From Nonomuraea aridisoli (GTDB taxonomy: Bacteria > Actinomycetota > Actinomycetes > Streptosporangiales > Streptosporangiaceae): a DNA stretch of 33,382 bases. Made by a program: the position numbers and the translations under genes. The stretch spans positions 1 to 33,382 of the forward strand of contig NZ_POUD01000078.1 in the NCBI RefSeq assembly GCF_003236395.1, read 5' to 3'. Under the pieces are notes generated by a model. It was not told the DNA's origin, ran no database searches, and saw only the letters and a list, made by a program, of their open reading frames with translations. Of this stretch, positions 25,030 through 32,398 are shown piece after piece (position 1 is the stretch's first letter; each line of letters starts with the position of its first letter).

Positions 25030-25059
25030 ACGCTATGCGCGCCCGGGAACCACGCACAA
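25030..25059 (-). promoter_or_regulatory. Promoter of the SARP gene, nearly leaderless
   Basis: On the minus strand TTGTGC (25059-25054) and TAGCGT (25035-25030) are separated by 18 bp. Transcription should begin about 4 nt before the ATG at 25019, consistent with the absence of a ribosome site. Confidence 0.5.
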
Positions 25060-25097
25060 GGCCCGGGGTTCACTAACACGCGACGGGTTCGGGATTA

Positions 25098-26159
25098 TCA
25101 CTGGGCAGCCTTCGAGATCGCGGATGGGGGCTCCGCGCCGGCGTTCCGGCCGTTGCGCCTGCGCAGCAGTGCCCAGGCGCCCAGTGCCAGGCCGCCGAAC
25201 GGGATCTCGATAGTGTAAGTCCAGAACCCGAAAATCAGTGCGGTGGCCGTCGCCGGTGCGGCCGGCACACCGAACGCCGTGGTCAGCAGCAGCACCACGC
25301 CGCCCTCCATGATCCCCGCGCCGCTCGGCGTGATCAGCGCGCTGGTGAGCACGCGCGACAGCGCGAAGACGGCGATCGACTGCGCGAGGCCGGGCCAGGC
25401 GCCGGTGGCGTGCATGCAGACCGCCATGATCGCCCACTGGAAGCCCAGGAAGAACAGCATGCCGAGCGACAGCCCCGGCCACCGGGTGTGCACGACGTCC
25501 GCCGTGTCGGCGCGCAGCCGGTGGAACGCCTCGGAGGCGTGCACCCGCAGCCGCAGCAGCCGGGTGACGGCGTCGAGCACCCGGCCGAGCACGACGGCGG
25601 CCCGCTCCCAGTAGAGCGCGACCGCCACGACCGCGCAGAGCACGAGGATGGAGATCGCGCCCGTCCAGCCCGCGTTCGCCACGGTGGAGTCGGGCACCTC
25701 GCCCGCCAGGAGCAGCGCGATGATGCCGACCGCCGGCAGGACGAACCTGAACAACGTGTTCCAGATGCCGCTGACGAGCGTCATGACGACGAACGGCCGG
25801 CTGCCGAAGCCCCACCCCTTGGTCATCGCGAACGACAGCGCCACGCCGAGCGCGCCGCCGAACGGCAGCAGGTTGCTCACCGCGCTGCCGGCCGCGTTGA
25901 GGGTCAGGCCCTGCAGGTTGTTCAGCCCGGGCAGCGAGTTGGTCAGCACGAACGAGTACGCCAGCAGGCTGAGCAGCCACAGCGCGGCCATGAGGGCGAT
26001 CTCGCCGGCGTCGAGCCTGCCGAACACCGCGCCGATCTCGTGCCAGGAGACCGGCTTGCCGGTGAGGGCGCGCACGATCTGCGGGAGGTAGACCACGAGC
26101 AGCACGGCGAGCCCGAGCGACAGCACGGACAGGGCGATCTGGAGCCACTTGTTCTTCAT
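25098..26159 (-). CDS. Lysylphosphatidylglycerol synthase-type transmembrane protein (flippase-like)
   Basis: The 353-residue protein matches the LPG_synthase_TM family: a KNKWLQIALSVLSLGLAVLL start, about eight helices, and the signature regions NAAGSAVSNLLPFGGALGVALS and LSRVLTSALITPSGAGIMEGG. The MprF catalytic domain is absent, so this is the stand-alone membrane form. It is often found beside glycosyltransferases and may move lipid-linked molecules. It sits 51 bp downstream of the PIG-L gene in the same direction, so they are probably co-transcribed. The ATG at 26159 has only a weak ribosome site. The C-terminus is a basic polar tail. Confidence 0.85.
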   Translation of the reverse strand: MKNKWLQIALSVLSLGLAVLLVVYLPQIVRALTGKPVSWHEIGAVFGRLDAGEIALMAALWLLSLLAYSFVLTNSLPGLNNLQGLTLNAAGSAVSNLLPFGGALGVALSFAMTKGWGFGSRPFVVMTLVSGIWNTLFRFVLPAVGIIALLLAGEVPDSTVANAGWTGAISILVLCAVVAVALYWERAAVVLGRVLDAVTRLLRLRVHASEAFHRLRADTADVVHTRWPGLSLGMLFFLGFQWAIMAVCMHATGAWPGLAQSIAVFALSRVLTSALITPSGAGIMEGGVVLLLTTAFGVPAAPATATALIFGFWTYTIEIPFGGLALGAWALLRRRNGRNAGAEPPSAISKAAQ

Positions 26160-26210
26160 TGTGGGTCCAGTCTGCCGTGCGGGGGAGGGCGAGACCGTCG
26201 TCCGGTGGTA

Positions 26211-27029
26211 TTACTTCGGCCACCCGTCGAAGGGATGAGTGAGGCGGGCGCCGGGCGGCAGGTCGCGGCGGACGTACCACTCGGTGCCGAAGACCAGGCG
26301 GTAGAGGGGGCGCGGGACCTTCAGCATGACGGCGAGGGTGCGGTCGCTGTCGCCGCCGCTGGCCTGGGAGGCGTGCGCGGCCATGGAGGCCCGCTTCTGT
26401 TTCGTATATTTCCGGACGTTCACCCGGTGTGTGATCGTCTCGCCCGGCGCGTACGCGCTCTCGAACGTGCGTACGTCGAACTCCGGCGGGAACCGGTAGA
26501 AGCGGCCGGCCAGCTTCAGCAGCCGGACCAGCGGGTCGCGGTTGACCGTCGCCTCCAGCACGATCTCGGTGCCCGCGATCTTCGCCGCCCGCCTGCCGAC
26601 GCGGTGGACCTGCACGTGGTCGGGGTGCCCGTAGCCGCCCGCCGGGTCGTAGATGGTCAGCAGGTCGGCCTGCTCCTCCTGCAGGATCGCGGCGAGGGCC
26701 TTGGCGGCCTCCTCGGTGTCGGCGTCGATGAAGGCGTTGTCGGGCCGCTCGTCGGCGACACCGCCCTTGGGGCTCAGCCCTGAGTCGCCGTAGCCGAGGC
26801 ACTCGACGCGGGCGCAGCCGAGCAGCGCGGCCGAGGTGTAGAGCTCCTTGAGCCTGGTCTCGCCGAGGGCCTCGCCCGGCTCGATCTCGGCCAGGCCGCG
26901 CTCGCCCGCGGTGGCGACCACGAGGACCACGCGGTGTCCCTCGGCCGCGAGCTTCGCCATGGTGCCCGCCGTCAGCAGGGCCTCGTCGTCGGGGTGGGCA
27001 TGGAAGAACACAGCGGTACGTGGAGGCAC
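26211..27029 (-). CDS. PIG-L family LmbE-type N-deacetylase
   Basis: The GTG at 27029 gives 272 residues. The zinc motif AHPDDE occupies 11-16, with His12 and Asp15, and HPDH at 135-138 supplies the third ligand. This is the layout of PIG-L, MshB and LmbE enzymes, which remove acetyl from GlcNAc-linked substrates. The overall match is strong, with TAGERGLAEIEPGEALGETR in place. No ribosome site precedes the GTG. A TAATCT -10 element at 27041-27036, 6 nt before the start, indicates a leaderless mRNA. The neighbouring GT4 and LPG-type membrane protein suggest a GPI-like glycolipid pathway of sugar transfer and then deacetylation; this is inference. Confidence 0.92.
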   Translation of the reverse strand: MPPRTAVFFHAHPDDEALLTAGTMAKLAAEGHRVVLVVATAGERGLAEIEPGEALGETRLKELYTSAALLGCARVECLGYGDSGLSPKGGVADERPDNAFIDADTEEAAKALAAILQEEQADLLTIYDPAGGYGHPDHVQVHRVGRRAAKIAGTEIVLEATVNRDPLVRLLKLAGRFYRFPPEFDVRTFESAYAPGETITHRVNVRKYTKQKRASMAAHASQASGGDSDRTLAVMLKVPRPLYRLVFGTEWYVRRDLPPGARLTHPFDGWPK

Positions 27030-27032
27030 AGG

Positions 27033-27048
27033 CCCAGATTAGTCTGGG
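27033..27048. promoter_or_regulatory. Overlapping divergent -10 elements inside a perfect inverted repeat
   Basis: CCCAGA-ttag-TCTGGG has perfect 6-bp arms. On plus, TAGTCT (27040-27045) lies 7 nt before the GT4 GTG. On minus, TAATCT (27041-27036) lies 6 nt before the deacetylase GTG. The two -10 elements share the TA pair at 27040-27041, so both transcripts would start at their start codons. The -35 regions are not strong. Confidence 0.6.
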
Positions 27049-27052
27049 AGGG

Positions 27053-28162
27053 GTGCGGATCTTTCACGTGAGTGACTGTTACCTGCCACGACTCGGGGGG
27101 ATCGAGGTCCAGGTGGCCGATCTCGTGCGCATGCAGCGCGTGGCCGGGCACGAGGTGTCGGTGGCCACGGCGACCCGGGGGGAGCCGCTCGAGGGTGTGC
27201 GCCGCGTCGTCGCGCGCATGCCGTTCGACCTGCCGGTGCATCCGTTCGGCGTGGGTCATCTGACGCGTTTGATCACCTCGTCGCGTCCCGACGTGGTGCA
27301 CGTGCACACGGGGGCGGTCTCGCCGTTCGCGTGGATGGGGGTGCGGGCGGCGTTCCGGGCGGAGGTGCCGTGCGTGGTGACGGTGCACAGCATGTGGGAT
27401 CCGGGCACGCGGGCGCTCTACCGGCTGCTGCGGCTGGCGTACGGCTGGCAGCGGTGGCGGCTGGTGGCGACCACGGTGAGCAACGCCGCCGCGGCGCCGA
27501 TCCGGGCGGTGGCGGGGCCGACGGTGCCGGTGCGCGTGGTGTCCAACGGGCTCGACCTGTCGGGCTGGGCGCCGCCGCCCGGGCCGCCCGACCGGCGCGA
27601 GGAGGTGCACATCGTCGCGGTGGGCCGGCTGGCGCCGCGCAAGCAGCCCGTACGTCTGCTGCGGCTGCTGCGCACGGCCCGCGCCCGGGTGCCGGCGCGC
27701 ATCCCGATGCGGGCGACGATCGTCGGGGACGGCCCGGCGCGCGGGCAGATGGAGCGTTACCTGGCCCGGCACGGCATGGCCGACTGGGTGTCGCTGCCCG
27801 GCCGTTACACCCGCGAGCAGATCGCGAAGGTGCTGGAGTCGGCCGACGTGTTCGTGGCGCCCGCGCCGCGCGAGTCGTTCGGGATCGCGGCGCTGGAGGC
27901 GCGGGCGGCGGGCCTGCCCGTGGTGGCCAGGGCGCAGAGCGGGGTCGCCGACTTCGTCACGAACGGCACCGAGGGGCTGCTCGGGCGTTCGCTGGGCGAT
28001 CTGGCGCGGGCGGTGGCGCGGCTGTGCTCCGACGCGGAGCTGCGCACGTCGATCGCGGCGCACAACCGGGCGACGCCGCCCACGGCCGGCGCGTGGCCTT
28101 CGGTGCTGGAAGGGTTCGACCAGGCGTACCGCCAAGCCCGGGAGCGGTCCAGCGCCGTGTGA
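27053..28162 (+). CDS. Glycosyltransferase family 4
   Basis: The GTG at 27053 (VRIFHVSDCYLPRLGG) gives 369 residues, with the usual GT4 N-terminus and its Gly-rich loop. An 11-residue upstream extension would overlap the divergent deacetylase gene and is not needed. The GT-B fold shows VVHVHTGAVSPF, the central VVSNGLDLSGW and VGRLAPRKQP. The EX7E nucleotide-sugar motif runs from E274 to E282 (RESFGIAALE). It resembles PimB/MshA-type retaining enzymes that use UDP- or GDP-sugars. GGGAGGG abuts the start, but the -10 element 7 nt upstream favours leaderless reading. Its divergent partner deacetylase suggests that it adds GlcNAc. A strong hairpin terminator follows. Confidence 0.9.
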   Translation: MRIFHVSDCYLPRLGGIEVQVADLVRMQRVAGHEVSVATATRGEPLEGVRRVVARMPFDLPVHPFGVGHLTRLITSSRPDVVHVHTGAVSPFAWMGVRAAFRAEVPCVVTVHSMWDPGTRALYRLLRLAYGWQRWRLVATTVSNAAAAPIRAVAGPTVPVRVVSNGLDLSGWAPPPGPPDRREEVHIVAVGRLAPRKQPVRLLRLLRTARARVPARIPMRATIVGDGPARGQMERYLARHGMADWVSLPGRYTREQIAKVLESADVFVAPAPRESFGIAALEARAAGLPVVARAQSGVADFVTNGTEGLLGRSLGDLARAVARLCSDAELRTSIAAHNRATPPTAGAWPSVLEGFDQAYRQARERSSAV

Positions 28163-28296
28163 GCGGGCGGGTGTCATGCGCGCCGTGGTCTCCGGCCGGC
28201 AGCTCGGCGTCGTTCACTCAGCGGAGAGGACCCGCACCAGATGGTCGGCCGGTTCGCCGGGCCGCTCGTCGCCGCCGCGTGATCAGGTGAGCAGAC

Positions 28297-28341
28297 GCGG
28301 TCGCCGTCCTCTCCTGCCCCCCACAGGGGGACGGCGACCGC
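28297..28341. terminator. Strong bidirectional hairpin terminator
   Basis: GCGGTCGCCGTC at 28297-28308 and GACGGCGACCGC at 28330-28341 are perfect 12-bp arms. The 21-nt loop contains a C-run and a G-run that extend the stem. It lies between the convergent GT4 and lipoprotein genes and can serve both. There is no T-run. Confidence 0.85.
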
Positions 28342-28348
28342 GGGCCCG

Positions 28349-28726
28349 TCAGGAGCAGGCAGCCGTGATCTTGCTGGTGAAGCCGTTCAGCTTGCCGGTG
28401 AACTCCGTGGCGCTGGTGAGGTCGCCGCCCTCCATTGTCTGGAAGCCGTCGGCGAGGTCGTTCAGCGCGGCGGCGACTTCGCCGTCGTACTTGCCCGCGA
28501 GCTCCTTCGTCTGGTCCGCCGCGGTCTTCGACGCCTCCCCGAAGGCGTTCTGGTCCGTGGGGTTCGACGTGATGGCGTTGCTCCACTCGGTGGCGATCTT
28601 GCTGGCCTCGCTCGCGGCCGTGTTGCAGTCGACGGCCTGCCCGACGGCCCCGCAGGAGGTGACGCCGAGGGCGGCAAGAGTCAGCGTCGCGGCCGTGATG
28701 GCCAGGCGACGTCGAGGGGGTGTCAT
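28349..28726 (-). CDS. Small lipoprotein of unknown function
   Basis: The 125-residue protein has a classic lipoprotein signal: RRRLAITAATLTLAALGVTS followed by Cys25. The mature part is helical, rich in Ala, Thr, Asn and acidic residues, with a likely disulfide between Cys34 and Cys124. It resembles the small helical-bundle lipoproteins common in actinomycetes, which have no known function. GAAGGG lies about 10 nt upstream of the ATG. Its direction is opposite to the GT4, with a hairpin between. Its upstream neighbour is the TetR gene, 89 bp away and on the same strand. Confidence 0.85.
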   Translation of the reverse strand: MTPPRRRLAITAATLTLAALGVTSCGAVGQAVDCNTAASEASKIATEWSNAITSNPTDQNAFGEASKTAADQTKELAGKYDGEVAAALNDLADGFQTMEGGDLTSATEFTGKLNGFTSKITAACS

Positions 28727-28815
28727 TTTCCGTGCCCTTCGTAGATGTAGCGAACGAAAAGCACGGTAGAAGTCACGACTTAACCGTCACTTGCACCCCA
28801 GTAACACCAAGGGTG

Positions 28816-29379
28816 TCAAGCGGGTGTAAAGCCATGCAAGAGCGCTCGAACAACGTCCTCCGGTTCGGGTAGGGGGAGGTCCAGGAGCCCCCGGTAGGCG
28901 ACGAATCCGGTGAACATGTCGGTGAGCAGCCACAGGTCGGCGTCAGGAGAGAGTTCGCCGCGTTCGATCGCGCGCTCGTACACGACCCACGAGCGTTCCA
29001 TGCGGGTGCGCATGCCGGTGCGGAGGATCTCGGCGACGGCGGGGTCGCGGCCGGCCTCGCCGTACACCTGCTTGGCCAGGCGCGCGATGCCGGGCAGCCG
29101 CCACAGGGCGAGCGTGTCGGTGACCACCGCGTGCAGGTCGCCCGCCAGCGACCCGGTGTCGGGGACGGCGACGTGGGCGTCCATGAAACCCGCGATGGCC
29201 TCCAGGATCATGTCGCGTTTGCTGCCGTACCGGCGGAAGACGCTCGCCCGGCCCACGCCGGCCGCGGTGGCGACGTCGTCCATGGTGAAGTCGAGGCCGT
29301 GGGTGAGCACGAGTGTCGCCGCGGCCTGCCGGATGCGCTCGCCGACCGTGGGGTCGGGCTTGCGGCCGCGTGCAGACAT
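28816..29379 (-). CDS. TetR-family transcriptional regulator
   Basis: The ATG at 29379 (MSARGRKPDPTVGERIRQA) follows GGAG at 7 nt; a longer frame covers the divergent monooxygenase gene and is not real. The 187-residue protein has a TetR helix-turn-helix at about 15-60: AAATLVLTHGLDFTMDDVATAAGVGRASVFRRYGSKRDM. The ligand domain follows (VTDTLALWRLPGIARLAKQVYG). It is divergent from the FAD monooxygenase, across 51 bp that hold three GATACT/AGTATC half-sites. It probably represses the monooxygenase and itself until a small ligand binds. Confidence 0.92.
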   Translation of the reverse strand: MSARGRKPDPTVGERIRQAAATLVLTHGLDFTMDDVATAAGVGRASVFRRYGSKRDMILEAIAGFMDAHVAVPDTGSLAGDLHAVVTDTLALWRLPGIARLAKQVYGEAGRDPAVAEILRTGMRTRMERSWVVYERAIERGELSPDADLWLLTDMFTGFVAYRGLLDLPLPEPEDVVRALLHGFTPA

Positions 29380-29382
29380 TGT

Positions 29383-29404
29383 GATACTCCAAGTATCTGA
29401 TACT
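29383..29404. promoter_or_regulatory. TetR operator: three half-sites GATACT / AGTATC
   Basis: GATACT (29383-29388), CCA, AGTATC (29392-29397), T, GATACT (29399-29404). The first two make a perfect 6-3-6 inverted repeat and the last two a perfect 6-1-6 one. It fills the divergent region between TetR and the monooxygenase, the usual place for a TetR operator. Confidence 0.8.
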
Positions 29405-29430
29405 GAGGGTCTCATGGAACGAGGACGGTA

Positions 29431-30522
29431 ATGAGGGTAGTGGTGATCGGCGCCGGCGTCGCGGGGCTCGCCCTGGCGCGCGGCCTGCTGAACGCGGGCC
29501 ACGACGTCGAGGTGTACGAGGAGGCCCCCGAGCCGCGTACGGCAGGCGGCTCGGTCACGCTCTGGCCCGGCAGCACGGCCATCCTGGAGCGGCTCAAGGC
29601 CGACCTCGGCGGCGTCGGCCGCCGCCTGGAGACCATGGAGTCGTGGTCCGGCGACGGCCGCCCGCTGTTCACCGTCGACCTGACCGCCGCCGAACGCCGC
29701 TACCGCCACCCGACGGTCCACGTGGCCCGCAGCGAGCTGGTCGAGGTGCTCGCCGACGGCGTGCCCGTCACGTACGGGGCGCGGGCCGAGCACGTCGTGC
29801 CCGAGCGGGCCGAGGTGCGGCTGGCCGGCGGCGGCACCGTCCGCGGCGACGTGCTCGTGGGCGCCGACGGCCGCCGCTCGGCGGTGCGCGCCGCGCTGTG
29901 GGGCGACGACCCGGCCCGGCTGAGCGGCTGGGTCACCTGGCAGGGCTTCACCACCGCGCCGACCACGTTGACCGAGCAGCGCCGCGCCGTGATGATCCCC
30001 GGCGGGCAGGGTCTGTGCGGGCTGATCCCGGCGGGCAGGGGCCGGCTGCTGTGGTGGTTCGACGTCAGATCGGCTCCCGGCCGGCCCTTCTGGGAGGACG
30101 ACCCCCGCATCGTGGAACGGCTGCGCGAGCGGTTCGCGGGCTGGCCGGACCCGGTGCCGGCCGTCCTGGAGAGCCTCGACGAGCCCGACTTCTTCCCCCA
30201 CCACCGGCATCACGTCCCCGTGGCCTGGGGGAAGGGCCCGACGACGCTGGCCGGCGACTCGGCGCACACCATGCCGCCCACCATGGCCCAGGGCGCCAAC
30301 CAGGCGCTGGAGGACGCCTGGGCGCTCAGCGGCTCGATCGGCGACCTGCGCGCCTACGAGCGGGCCCGCACGAAGGTGGTGCGCCGGCCCGCCCGGCTGG
30401 CCGCGACGGAGGTCACCAACGTCCAGCACACCTTCGCGGGGCTCATCCCCGACCGGCTGGCGACCAGGATGTACACCGCGTGGCTGCGCGGCGCCAGCAA
30501 CTACCTCTTGACAGTGTCCTGA
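29431..30522 (+). CDS. FAD-dependent monooxygenase (PHBH-like)
   Basis: The ATG at 29431 follows GAGGA. The 363-residue protein has the three FAD motifs of class A flavoprotein hydroxylases. The GAGVAG dinucleotide fold runs from residue 7, with Glu30 ending strand 2. The DG motif is VLVGADGRRSAVR around Asp147. The GD motif is LAGDSAHTMPP around Gly275-Asp276, followed by GANQALEDAWAL. These enzymes use NAD(P)H and oxygen to hydroxylate aromatic or polyketide-like small molecules; the substrate is not evident. It is divergent from the TetR gene and probably its target. The Rieske gene follows by 64 bp on the same strand. Confidence 0.92.
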   Translation: MRVVVIGAGVAGLALARGLLNAGHDVEVYEEAPEPRTAGGSVTLWPGSTAILERLKADLGGVGRRLETMESWSGDGRPLFTVDLTAAERRYRHPTVHVARSELVEVLADGVPVTYGARAEHVVPERAEVRLAGGGTVRGDVLVGADGRRSAVRAALWGDDPARLSGWVTWQGFTTAPTTLTEQRRAVMIPGGQGLCGLIPAGRGRLLWWFDVRSAPGRPFWEDDPRIVERLRERFAGWPDPVPAVLESLDEPDFFPHHRHHVPVAWGKGPTTLAGDSAHTMPPTMAQGANQALEDAWALSGSIGDLRAYERARTKVVRRPARLAATEVTNVQHTFAGLIPDRLATRMYTAWLRGASNYLLTVS

Positions 30523-30547
30523 GCGCCGCCGCACGATGCCGCATATA

Positions 30548-30570
30548 GCGCAACTCTGCGCGTAATACGC
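30548..30570. promoter_or_regulatory. Paired small palindromes upstream of the Rieske gene
   Basis: GCGCA-actc-TGCGC (30548-30561) overlaps GCGTA-a-TACGC (30560-30570) in the 64-bp gap between monooxygenase and Rieske genes. Both are perfect short inverted repeats close to the Rieske ribosome site. They could be an operator or leader hairpin. Confidence 0.4.
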
Positions 30571-30586
30571 AACAAGGCGGTGTCGG

Positions 30587-31699
30587 TTGACCAGCACGTC
30601 GAGCCTGATCCCCACGCTTCCCGGCCGTTCGTACACCGACCCCGAGATCTTCGCCGACGAGCAGGCCAAGATCTTCGAAAGCCTCTGGTTCTGCGCGGTC
30701 CGCGCGCAGGACCTGCCGAAGCCGGGCGCGTTCCGCACCGTGCAGGTCGGCCGGGAGAGCGTGATCGTCGTGCGGGGGCGCGACGAGCGGCTGCGCGCCT
30801 TCCTCAACGTCTGCCGCCACCGCGGTGCCCGCCTGTGCGTCGAGCAGGCGGGCCAGGCCGGCCGCACGATCAGGTGCGCCTACCATGCCTGGGCCTACGA
30901 CCTCGACGGCCGGCTCGCCGCCGCGCCCAACCTGGCCAAGATGCCCGACATCGACCGGGCCGAGTACGGGCTCGTGCCCGTCCACCTGCGCGAATGGCTG
31001 GGCTACGCGTGGGTGTGCCTGGCGGCCGAGCCGCCGTCGTTCGAGGAGACCGTGACGTACGCGGCCATCGAGCGCCTCGGCGATCCGGAGGCCATCGACC
31101 GCTACCGCGTGGACGAGCTGGCCCTCGGCCGCCGCATCGTCTACACCGTCAAGGCCAACTGGAAGCTCCTGGTCGAGAACTTCATGGAGTGCTACCACTG
31201 CGCCACCATCCACCCCGAGCTGACCGCCGTGCTGCCGGAGTTCGCCGGCGGCTACGCGGCGCAGTACTACGTCGGTCACGGCGCCGCCTTCGCCGAGCGG
31301 GCACAGGGTTTCACCGTGGACGGCGGGCCGGGCTTCGACAGGCTGCCCGGCGTGGCGCAGGAGCAGGATCGCCGCTACTTCGCGATCACCGTCAAGCCGC
31401 AGGTGTTCGTCAACCTGGTGCCCGACCACGTGATCCTGCACCGGATGTATCCCATGGCCGTGGACCGGACGGTGGTCGAGTGCGACTGGCTCTACCACCC
31501 CGACGTGGTCGCCTCGGGCGCCGACCTGTCACGGTCGGTCGAGTTGTTCCACCGGGTCAACGAGCAGGACTTCGACGCCTGCGAACGGACCCAGCCGGGC
31601 ATGTCGTCACGGGCGTACCGCGAGGGCGGGGTGCTCGTGCCGAGCGAGCACCACATCGGCCTCTTCCATCAGTGGGTGAACCTGCGCCTGCGCGGATAG
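30587..31699 (+). CDS. Rieske oxygenase, alpha-subunit type
   Basis: The TTG at 30587 is preceded by AAGGCGG. The 370-residue protein has the Rieske [2Fe-2S] ligands C76-R-H78 and C97-A-Y-H100. The non-heme iron site is the ENFMECYHCATIHPEL segment, with His204 and His209, and a later Asp at 328 (NEQDFDACE). This is the pattern of ring-hydroxylating and quaternary-ammonium oxygenases such as GbcA and choline monooxygenase, which it resembles in length and in WKLLVENFMECYHC. No ferredoxin or reductase is nearby, so electrons must come from elsewhere. It follows the FAD monooxygenase and may act in the same catabolic or tailoring route. The 3' end overlaps the convergent DUF1707 gene by 31 bp. 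Confidence 0.92.
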   Translation: MTSTSSLIPTLPGRSYTDPEIFADEQAKIFESLWFCAVRAQDLPKPGAFRTVQVGRESVIVVRGRDERLRAFLNVCRHRGARLCVEQAGQAGRTIRCAYHAWAYDLDGRLAAAPNLAKMPDIDRAEYGLVPVHLREWLGYAWVCLAAEPPSFEETVTYAAIERLGDPEAIDRYRVDELALGRRIVYTVKANWKLLVENFMECYHCATIHPELTAVLPEFAGGYAAQYYVGHGAAFAERAQGFTVDGGPGFDRLPGVAQEQDRRYFAITVKPQVFVNLVPDHVILHRMYPMAVDRTVVECDWLYHPDVVASGADLSRSVELFHRVNEQDFDACERTQPGMSSRAYREGGVLVPSEHHIGLFHQWVNLRLRG

Positions 31700-32214
31700 C
31701 GCACGGTCAGGCCGCCGTACTTCGCGTGGCCCTTGATCACCACGTACAGGGCGCCGGGACGGGGCCGACCGGGCACGTCGGAGTCGGCCCTGCCCCATTC
31801 GGACCGGAAGGAGTCCACGTTCGCCGCCGCGCCCTCGGGCAGGATGATCTTGGCGGAGCCGTAGGCGAGGTCCAGCTCGACCTCCACGACCTGGTGGGGG
31901 ATGACGGCCTGGGAGAAGTCGAGCTCGACGCTGCCGTACTTGGAGGCGGCGCGCAGCCGCCGGGGGACGCCCCAGTCTCCGGAGCGCTTGATGTTGCCCG
32001 ACTTCGACTCCAGGTCGATCACCTCGTCGACCTGCTCCACCGGCAGATCGGTGACCAGGCCCCGCAGGTCGGCGTAGGTCTTCGCGGTCAGCGCGATCTC
32101 GAGGCGGTCTTCGAGCTCCAGGTGGGTGAGGCGGCCTTCGGTGAACGCCTGCTGTAGTCGCTGCGCCGTGCGCTCGCGGTCCGCGTCGGAGACGCGCATC
32201 TGCAATTCCGACAT
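31669..32214 (-). CDS. DUF1707 domain protein
   Basis: The 181-residue protein begins with the DUF1707 domain: MRVSDADRERTAQRLQQAF, then EGRLTHLELEDRLEIALTAKT and DLRGLVTDLP. A beta-rich region follows (KYGSVELDFSQAVI, then YGSAKIILPEGAAANVD), like the adhesin-like domain found in related cell-envelope stress proteins. There are no membrane helices. Its function is unknown; DUF1707 is a short helical module often joined to membrane or stress domains. The ATG at 32214 has no ribosome site. TATGCT at 32226-32221, 6 nt before the ATG, suggests a leaderless mRNA. The 3' end overlaps the Rieske gene by 31 bp. Confidence 0.85.
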   Translation of the reverse strand: MSELQMRVSDADRERTAQRLQQAFTEGRLTHLELEDRLEIALTAKTYADLRGLVTDLPVEQVDEVIDLESKSGNIKRSGDWGVPRRLRAASKYGSVELDFSQAVIPHQVVEVELDLAYGSAKIILPEGAAANVDSFRSEWGRADSDVPGRPRPGALYVVIKGHAKYGGLTVRYPRRRRFTH

Positions 32215-32220
32215 ATCTCG

Positions 32221-32226
32221 AGCATA
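32221..32226 (-). promoter_or_regulatory. -10 element of a leaderless DUF1707 transcript
   Basis: TATGCT on the minus strand is followed after 6 nt by the ATG at 32214. No ribosome site is present. The spacing puts transcription start on the A of the start codon. I see no strong -35. Confidence 0.45.
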
Positions 32227-32384
32227 GGGACGCGCCGATCAGAACGGGAGGCGTCGGCCGGAGGGAGTGCGCAGATCGAGGGTGGGCTCTTTAGGCCTGC
32301 TTGGGCGGGGACGGTGGATGACCTGGACTCTTTTCACATGATAAGAGGTACCCCGTGGATTGCCGTGAACTCCTCGCGCTTCGG

Positions 32385-32390
32385 TAGCGT
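32385..32390 (+). promoter_or_regulatory. -10 element of a leaderless MEDS-HATPase transcript
   Basis: TAGCGT is followed after 8 nt by the ATG at 32399, and no ribosome site precedes it. The same hexamer serves the SARP gene. A TTGCCG lies 19 bp upstream, longer than usual spacing. Confidence 0.4.
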
Positions 32391-32398
32391 GATGAGCG

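Noticed and set aside
21729..25076. Plus-strand frame of about 1115 codons opposite the SARP gene
   Set aside because: It mirrors the SARP coding region, is rich in Arg, Gln, His and Gly, and has no domain; the minus strand has clear SARP, BTAD and Walker motifs.
28804..28816. ACACC-aag-GGTGT repeat near the TetR stop
   Set aside because: The stem is only 5 bp with a 3-nt loop and no T-run; too weak to call a terminator.
29414..29431. Five-codon leader peptide (MERGR) overlapping the monooxygenase start as TAATG
   Set aside because: It is too short, without stalling residues, and has no ribosome site of its own; the overlap is probably chance.
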